Positions 26,201 to 35,200 of a stretch of DNA of 64,000 nucleotides are shown here, piece after piece; the first letter of the stretch is position 1, and the number at the start of each line of letters is the position of its first letter. Below the pieces are notes generated by a model that saw only the letters and a list, made by a program, of their open reading frames with translations, was not told where the DNA came from and searched no databases. This DNA is from Syngnathus acus (taxonomy: Eukaryota; Chordata; Actinopteri; Syngnathiformes; Syngnathidae), in contig NC_051105.1 in assembly GCF_901709675.1 (NCBI RefSeq), positions 3,523,104-3,587,103 on the forward strand. Direction: 5' to 3'. The position numbers were made by a program, and so were the translations under genes.

Positions 26201-29200
26201 CTAAAAAGGAAATATTACCAATAGTTCATATTTCAGCGCACATATCCGTATGCCGGTTACTCAGCCCTTACACACTGGCTATGTTTTTTTTTTCTGCAAG
26301 CAAGACGGGAGTCGTAGTTCAAGAAGTCACTGCGCACTTACATTTTTTTATTAACAAACGCGTTTCGACTTAATTCCTGTGTACTTTCTGTATTCTATGT
26401 TGAGACAGGTCAGTTCAGTCTGAAAGGGACAGGCGAATAAATCCCGGTTCCACCGTTACGCCAATTTACGGCAAAGCCAGTGTGAAAGCGGCTTAGAGGT
26501 GATGTAAGGCTTTCGGATTAGACGGACGGGACTCTACCATTAGCATTCTGAAGCGGGGGGGGGGGTTAAACATTCCCTCCAACTCAACCAGCACAAAGAG
26601 AAAAATTCCCCAATATGTCATGTATGTATCGAAATTGGGGGCGTTTCAATTTGGCATATTCTCGCTCGCAATCTAACAAACAACAATCAAGTCAAGTCAA
26701 GTTTATTTGTATAGCCCTAAATCACAAGCAGTCTCAAAGGGCTTCACATAGACAAAAATTGACAATTATTCTCAAAGCATCCCCTGATCTTAAGCTCCCA
26801 AACAACAATGAAGACGTTACCCTGCCAAAAAAAGCTGAGGCGAGGGCGCAGAGGCATTACTCACGTTTCATATGTGTTGGTGCTCTTCTCTCTGACCAAG
26901 TTAAAGTAAAGGTTCAGCGTGATGAGGCAAACCCAGGCTAAGGCACTCCAGTCTGCAGAAGGGGGGGGGGGGGGGGGGGGGAAACAAGGTCAGAAATGCA
27001 ACACAGCTCCCAACCACGCACACACACACACTCATATGTATATGTGACATTTTTTGATGAATGGAAGCCCATTCTGCAGTAATATGAGGGAAACCTGTGG
27101 CTTATGGTGATGTATGAGAGGGGGGAGCTCGGAGAGAGATAATGATGAACTATGAAAAAGCAGAGCGAGATAACAGCGGCGTGGGTGCGCGGGAAGGTGG
27201 TGGGCGTGGGGGGGGTGCAGAGAGACTATGGTGGGAATCCAACATGGTGGATGTAAAGAGGCTGACACAAAGAAAGAACGTGAAACAAAGCGCTCACGTC
27301 TATTGTTGTACTTTTCAGCCTTGCTTTTTTTTTTGCGTTTGTGTCCTTGTGCGTTTGTGTGTGCGTGCGTGTGTTTTTCTTGACAGGACAGGCAAGGCCG
27401 CTCGTCACAATGATGAATTCCCGGAGCTGCGTGCTCAGCTTACTCGCTTTCACACAACACAAGCACGCGCACAAAAACGAAGCGGTAGCGGCGTGCGTTG
27501 ACTAAGAAAGTAGGCCGGCCGGCTGTCTCTGTCATCGTTCAAAATAAATCATCGTCTCCGGGACAAGCAAAATGCATTTTACGCAACCGGGACGCGACCG
27601 GATCTGTGCTTTAATTCGGTGGTGGGCAACCTACGGCCCCTGGGCCATAAACAACTGGACGACATATACTGGAGGTCCTCAGTTTATGATCCTCCCGACG
27701 TGCAAGGTTTCGAGGTTACAAACTGTGCGCAGTGATCAAGTTTGAGCAGAAGCCAAAGACTACGTCATTATGTTAGCGACATGTGATTTTTCATCCATTT
27801 GTTTTCTGTACAAGCTCACCCTCACTCCAATTCATTGTTTTGTATTTATGCCCAGGAAGCGCTTTTTATAAAATATCGACTGAATCATGGCTTTACAAAT
27901 GTTTGTAAAGGTTAGTGACAGATCGCTACTGTCAGAACAGAATTCAAATGTAGGACTACGTACAGTGTACAAGTATAGCTAAGATCGGAAAATCACAACT
28001 TCATGATTATATGATTTTGTTTTGTGTAATATTACAGAGCTTCTTTTGTCTAATATCTATGACCTTTTCATTAAATTGTCTTTTTTCTTGAAATAGTACT
28101 TATTTTCATTTTTATAATCAAAACTTACGATTATCGTACTATTCTTGGAAATTACAACTTTATTTCAGGTAATAGTACAACATGTGATTGTAACATGAAA
28201 AGGTTTTTCATAAAAAAAACATTGTTTTCTCAAATATTTTAAATTGTCACCTACGATTTTATTGTAAAATAACGATTTTGAGTGAATGAATGAATGAACA
28301 ATCAAATAAATAAATAAAATAAGATAATAGTACATAGTGTAATAATAAAAAATAATTAAAATACAATTTTCACCAAGATATAACTGTAACCAACATTTTG
28401 TGAGTTTTTCAATTTAAAAAAAAAAAAAAAAAAGAGGAACTGAAACAAAGCTTTTGTGTTCTCATGCTTGGTGGAGGTAGTGAACCACAGCAGAATGTTA
28501 TGAAAAAGTCCAACACACATTCAACCCACAAATACTCGTAATATTTAAATCAGCCTTTTTTTTTTTTTTATTCAGTACGGCCCTCAGACAACTTTATGAA
28601 AACTGAAATCGCCCCTGATAGAAAAAAGGTTGCCCCACCCATTTTAACGCGCACCTGCCCCCTGTATCCCAACACATTTCATAACATTTTATTGGTGTGA
28701 ATTTAAAAGCAGCGCTACGGTGTGCAGCTCCCACCAGGCTTGACGCCACACAGAACAAAGTGCCTGTTCAGGTTTATGTACAGCCGTTTGTCCCCAGCGT
28801 GAGGATGCTCGTGATAAAGCGAGCTGACACGCGGCAACCCTGCAGCACTAACTCACTGCCCATTACGCCGCGGCCGCCTCAGTGTGTGTGTTTGCCTGTG
28901 AGAGCAATAAAAAAGAGCAGCGTCGAAGAGGCGTATTAGCACCGAGCCCTAACTAAGAATCCGAATGCTAATCGGCGGGGCTAAAGTGGCCATATAATTG
29001 CCATCAAAATAGCCAGCTTTAGTGGAAAAACCAGACGCTCGCACATCTAAATGGAACAGAAATAGATTACTGAATAACGCAAGTGGAATGCCAGCGCAAT
29101 ACAATTCAAAACTCTATTATGATACTTTCTCTGTTAAATACAAAAGAAAAAATGGAGGTACTTCACTAAAATTCTTTCGAAAAGCAAAATGGGGGCGGCG

Positions 29201-32200
29201 AGCGTTGTGACAAAAGAATAAGACAAATTGTTTCCATGATAATTTGAAGGGTTGGCATCTGAATAATTTTTTTTTTATAGACATAAGGGCACACAACTAC
29301 TAGCGATAGTAGATTTGATGTTGATGCATACCTTGATGGTTAACACGACATACCAGGGGTACTCAAATACAAATCTTAAAAGGCCACAAAAAACTTTTTT
29401 TAATCACTCAAAAGTACACTTATTGAAAACAGTCAGGCTGCATCCGATAAAGCTAAAAGATTCAAAACAAAAGAAATGTTTCATTCAAAACAACGATACA
29501 CACTAAAATAAAATCTCTTACCTTTTGACATATTAAACATTTGAAAAAACAAAGCACGACCTCTGTCGTGAATACGAAACATGACCTGATTTAGCAATTT
29601 ATATGGAGTCATTTTAACATTGTGTAAAATAAAACAACGCATTCTGGAGCAACAGGTAACAAGGCACTGAAAGTTACGTCACTTCCCACTTTGTCTTTGA
29701 CACACAGCGTAACAAAATCTATATTTTGGTACATCCTACTGACTCAATCGAACATTCTGCTTGAACGGCCCACATGAAGTGGACCAGTGGAATTAGAAAT
29801 ATACAAATCAACATCAAAGTAATAAATGTTTAAAGCACCTAAATCATAGATATGACCCTATTTAAATGACTTTGGGGCCTCTTCTACATGCCGTCTCAGA
29901 AACATGGCCAAAAAACACATTTACATACTGCCAATATTTGGATTTTAAAAGCTTTATTAACTGCATGTAAAGGTAGTCACAGTGAAGGAAAATGCTTTTC
30001 ACTTCAGATGCACGTGTAGGCAACCTCACCGACAGCCTCACGTGCACATTGAATGAGAAATTGCTGAAAGCACTGCACGGAATGGCTTACAAGTCGACCA
30101 GTCTACTATTTTGGGAACACCTCATCTCATCAGATCTTTGAAAAGGCCATATCAGTTTGGGGGTCACCAATAGGTACCCCTGCAATTCACCCCATCATCA
30201 TATCGATATTTTATGCCACCCGTAGTTATGTTAAAAAAAACTCACAAGATATAGGCATGTTCTAGTTTTGTAGCGTTTAAAATATTTGTGGGTGGTGTGG
30301 TATACCACAGCCCTGGGTGTCTACTTTTGTGATTGGAGGAAAATTATCTCTACATAAAGGAGAACACACTGTTCACTCCCAAGTGTTACACCATCCCCAC
30401 GGGCGTGGCATTCCTGGCGAGGGTGTGTGAAAACTGCTGAGTAGTCGAGTGGCGCATCACCACCCTAATGGCTGCTTTATAGGCTTTCTATGCAAATGTA
30501 GAGCACATATGTGCTCCTTTAGCTTGAGCACGTCAGGATATAATGCACCACTTGTGCGGGGAAGAGCCAGACTGGGAATAAGCAGGAGCAGATATCTCTT
30601 TTAATACAGTGGAACCTCCAAAAGTGAGCAATTTATGGAGTTCAACTAAATGGTTGTGGAAAGAATTTGGCCATCACATGAGACGTCAGCAAATCTTGGG
30701 AAGATAATGCCACAAATTGTTATTTCATTTGGCTTTGTCACCACAGAAGAGTAGCAACGTGTACAAATATATATGACACACACAAGTGAATTTGACCTAC
30801 TAATCCCAAAAAGATCTCACTGAAAGTGTCACCACTGAAGCGAATCTTCACTGTTAGGCATATTTAAAGTGTTTTCATAAAGTCCATTCAAAATTTAACA
30901 AAAAATGATGCTAATAAAGCCTTCAATTAGAAAAAATTGCTTTCATTTTCTTTGGCTATTTGTGATGCCGCCACAAAAGAACTGGGACGCCAAATACAAT
31001 GAAAACAGCAAAGGCCCCAAAACAGATCCCTGTGGAACACCATAGGACAGAAGGACAGAGCGGAAATCAAAGCAACACGAGGCTAACATAAAAACCTAAC
31101 CCTAGACTACATAGACTACAACGTTAATTAGCAGCACATTTTTGATTGCTGGATACAATTGTTGATGCGTTGGCGGCAGGTATGTGTTGATGTGTGGTGA
31201 TGTGTTCATGCCCATACTTTAACAGATCTGTCAGACTCATGCTTTTCTCCACACGCTCCCACAAGACTGGCCGAACAGCTAAGAAAGGGCCAACCCTACA
31301 TAATGGGCTAATTAAGTCTTGAGACACAAAATAGGGCGTGTTAAAGTGTATTATAATTCTTGATTCTTAGTGTAGTTTGACAAAAGCACAAGAATTTACT
31401 AAGACACCTGAAAAACATTCTAAACTGTAAAAAAAAATTAAAAAAAGAATTGGCTGGGACAATGTGAGCCTATAACAAACTGACATTTCCCATGAGAATT
31501 CTCTTTTCCAAATTACATAAACAGCTTCAAAGATTGTGCTTGATAGTATTTCGACTAAGCCAAGTTGAGGTTTGCACTCTGAAAGTGCATCGACAATAAG
31601 ATTATAAAACCCCAAATCCTGTGGACTTGCCAGAGTGATGTCAACACATGTGGTAGTCGCTTGTTAATAGGATTTTTTCCCACTTCGCTTAAGTGTGATT
31701 AGTGTGAGGAAAACACTATGTTGACATTTTATGCTTCCAACATTGTGTGGGAATATTTTGGGGAAGGCCCTTTTCTGTTCCAACATGACTGTGGCGTAAG
31801 CATTGACGTTGCAGAAATTCCTAGACACACACGCCAAGTTTTCCCCAAAGATGGAAAGCTGTCGTCAGTGCACAACAAAAACCTGATGTTAATTTTTCTC
31901 AGGTCAAGTAAGACTAATTACCAGATGTCCAACTACTTTTGTTTATTGAGTATTACAGTAGAATAGACCAAATAATATCCACTCACAAACAGAAAGAGGA
32001 TCTCTACGTGATTGTACCAAATTTCTAGGAACTCCTGTAAGATGTAAAATTCTTTCTTTTTTGATTATGCCTGTTATGTTGTGTTAGCAATGTCATGCCG
32101 TCAAGGACAGTAAGACCTTCTGCTGGCCTCAACACTATCAGCAGTATTGTCCTCCATTACAACCTTGTCCCATGAAAAATGATGAATTACAGAATACATT

Positions 32201-35200
32201 TCATAGCATTTCTTTTGACTGCAATGCTTTCAGTACAAGTTTGTGTATGTCAGATTGTTTGTTCAATCAGATTCACACCAGCACATCATCTGCCTCAGGC
32301 CTTCAGCACCAATGGTGCAGCCGGTCTTATTTAAAACTACACAGTATATAACTGCTTAGTAATAGGACCTGGTCTTTACCAAATCAGATTCCAGATTCAC
32401 GCTCACAGGGTACTCGCTGCCGTCAGCATTTTTCTGTCCACTGTGGTTGGTCAGAGAAAAATGGGTTACAATAATCATTATGTCGACTCAGGGTGAGAAT
32501 TTTTTTCTCGTCTTTGTCATGAGATAAATATGAATCTTTGACCCACGGCAATCTCAACGTGGCATCGTTGCGTGCTGCGATATTGCATTTGTATAGTGTC
32601 GACGGAGTCGTGAAACTTGATAGTGGTGATATTAAGATCTAAATTAACTAAGACCCTTGAAGACCTAGAAACTGAATGCAGATAATGGTAACATCAGATA
32701 CCACTTGACCACGAATGGGTTCTGTTAACATTTAACGGGGCCATTCACTTGGGTTCTATTGGTCGGACTTTGGGGTCGAGAATTTGAGAATCGCGTGTTA
32801 TTTAGAAAGTCTTGGAAGTGTAATAGAATCAGAGCCATGTGTCAGGAAATTGCAGTAGGGAAATACGAACTAAAATACATGTGCTTGCATTTGCATCATT
32901 GTTCTCGGTGAAAATGAATACGATGTATTGTTAAAAAATATTATATTATCAATCGAGAAAGTGATCATGTGGAGACGTCCTATCCTATTAGCATTAGCAT
33001 AAGCAGTCAAAGATCAAACAGCCCTTACCGATCGCCGTGGTCGCACAATGGAGTGCTGTTCCGACTTCTTATCAAACGCCTTTAAATTAGTGACGGAAAT
33101 TAAATCACTAGCGCTTAGGTTTATGGGCTAGTCATTTCGCTTCGTACGGTCTTATATCGGCCACTTAAAACACACGGAAAAAATACACGGGGTACAATTA
33201 GTTCAGTTTTTTTTTTACAATGTCAACAGTCTGACTCTGAAACTTCTCCATTTCTGTTCTGTGGGGAAAAAGAACAAAATGGAAGTCTACCAGCTTCCTG
33301 GAGCTTTATCTTACCAAAATATGTTAGCCACCAGGCCTGGAAGTCACAGAGAGATCCCTCAGGGTGGGATTCGCCCTATAAAAAGTCAAAAAAACAACAA
33401 CATTAAAATCCGCATAGAGCAATCAAGAATAATTGTGCGTGTGTGTGTGTGTGTGTGTGTGAATGCTGTGTTTATTATGAAAAGCAAAGAGAAACTGACC
33501 ATGACATATGCTAGGCTGTCAAAAAAGGCGGCGACAGTCAGGCTGAGAATCATCTTCTGTGACAAAACAAACGACAAAATGAGTCTCATGTGTACGTCGG
33601 TCGTGAGAAGCACCGTCAACACCGCTTTCCAAAGACCAATCAGAGTGGAGCTAATTACAACACAATGCTCGGAGACCCGCATGAGTTATCTGGCGCTCGG
33701 AATAGCTGCACCAAATTGGCAGAGGTAGAAAGGGGCTTCTGTCCCCGAGAATTTGGCAATGGACAAAAGGGCGATGCGGGAAATGATGGCAGACAAAAGC
33801 AAAACAGGATATTCGGTCATTGCGAGCCACGTCGGAGGAGAGACTCCTCATTTCCCCTCCGCCGCACACTGAAATCATTTGCTTGCGTGATTTCAATAAT
33901 GGACGGCTTTAAGCAGGCTTTGCACGCACGCACGCACGGGTGGCGGGCGGGCGGGCGCCCAGTGGAGAGTCAGGCACGCAAATAAACACGATATTTCATC
34001 AATACGCGTCTAACGGCGACCTTCGCCAAGGCTGCCGGATGGAGATGGGGGGAGGAAACAAGCGCAGCAGGGCCAGAGAGCACTAAAGACTATTGACTGA
34101 CGGATAACCTTTGGAAGGAGATGGAGGTGGGGGAGGAAGAGGAGGAGGCGGCGGCGGGGGCGACCTAGTCCGGAGGTAAGAGGATCCATCCTGAGCGCCG
34201 TGTTAAGCTGTCATTTTACCTCCGATTACCAGGATGACTTTGGAGAGCGGCTCAACCTGACGAACCTGCTTGAAACGCTGCACACAAATACGTGGCAACC
34301 GAACGCTTAGGGCAGATCAAACTGATCATATTGTCAGAGAAATAAGCTTTGTCTTATGTATAATCTTTGAAACAAAAAACACCTCCCCTTCCATAGAGGC
34401 CTCCTGTTTGTTGTCATTTCAATCGTGGATGTGCAGTACCCAGCTCCAACAAAGGTGGCAGTGCACTTAAGTGACATCATGCAAGGTTATCAACGGCACA
34501 CATAAAAAATTAAGCATCTGCGAGTAATTTCTGCAAGTATTTATCAGTAATACAATGAAAATGGGTAGCCACAAACTAAAAACTGAAATAAATTTAAAAC
34601 ATTTATTTTAAAAAAATAAACCAAAATAATACTCCATACAATTCAAAACAACTTAAACTTAGATTTTCATACATAAAATATGGCATATAAACATGAAGAT
34701 GTTAAATATTATCTGTTGACAAAAAATGATTGTCCTGACTAAAACTAGACTAAAATGTTGACAGTTTTGTTGACTAAAACTAGACAAATACAATTAAATG
34801 TTTCTTGCACTAAAAGAAAGAATAAAATGCTCGACTAAAGCTTGACTAATTAAAACAGGATGACTAAATGTGATAAAAACCAACAAGCGCGATTGAAACT
34901 AATTGATTGGACTAAAAAAGACTAAATTTCAAATGGCTGAGAAAATTAACACTCAATGAAAGAAGACCGTCTAATCTTTTCGGGTTGTTTCTGTCTTTAA
35001 ATAGTCATAAAACACAATATTCTGTGAGCCTTGAAAGATCAATCACATTGCCCTAAATAGGCTGGCACTCGATCGGTTCTTCTTTCTAACTGCCTGGCAT
35101 TGGAAAGGTTAAATAATGCTAAAAAAAAAAATGGTGGGGCTGGAATAGCAGCATTATATGCGCACGTACAATCAATAAAATTCAATATACAAGCACGCAA

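Larger units (their letters stand above)
18551..26864. other. Receptor intron between exons 6 and 7
   Basis: An 8.3-kb intron without recognised exons. It contains a LINE tail (18.75-19.07 kb), a long CA microsatellite (20.2 kb), a GC-rich block with GA tract (21.4-22.1 kb), repeat field B (22.4-24.9 kb), CA-rich DNA (24.9-25.5 kb), a GC-rich patch (25.55-25.95 kb) and a second LINE tail. Confidence 0.45.

Noticed and set aside
29345-29375. caggggtactcaaatac, resembling an hAT end
   Set aside because: No matching opposite end could be found, so no element is called.
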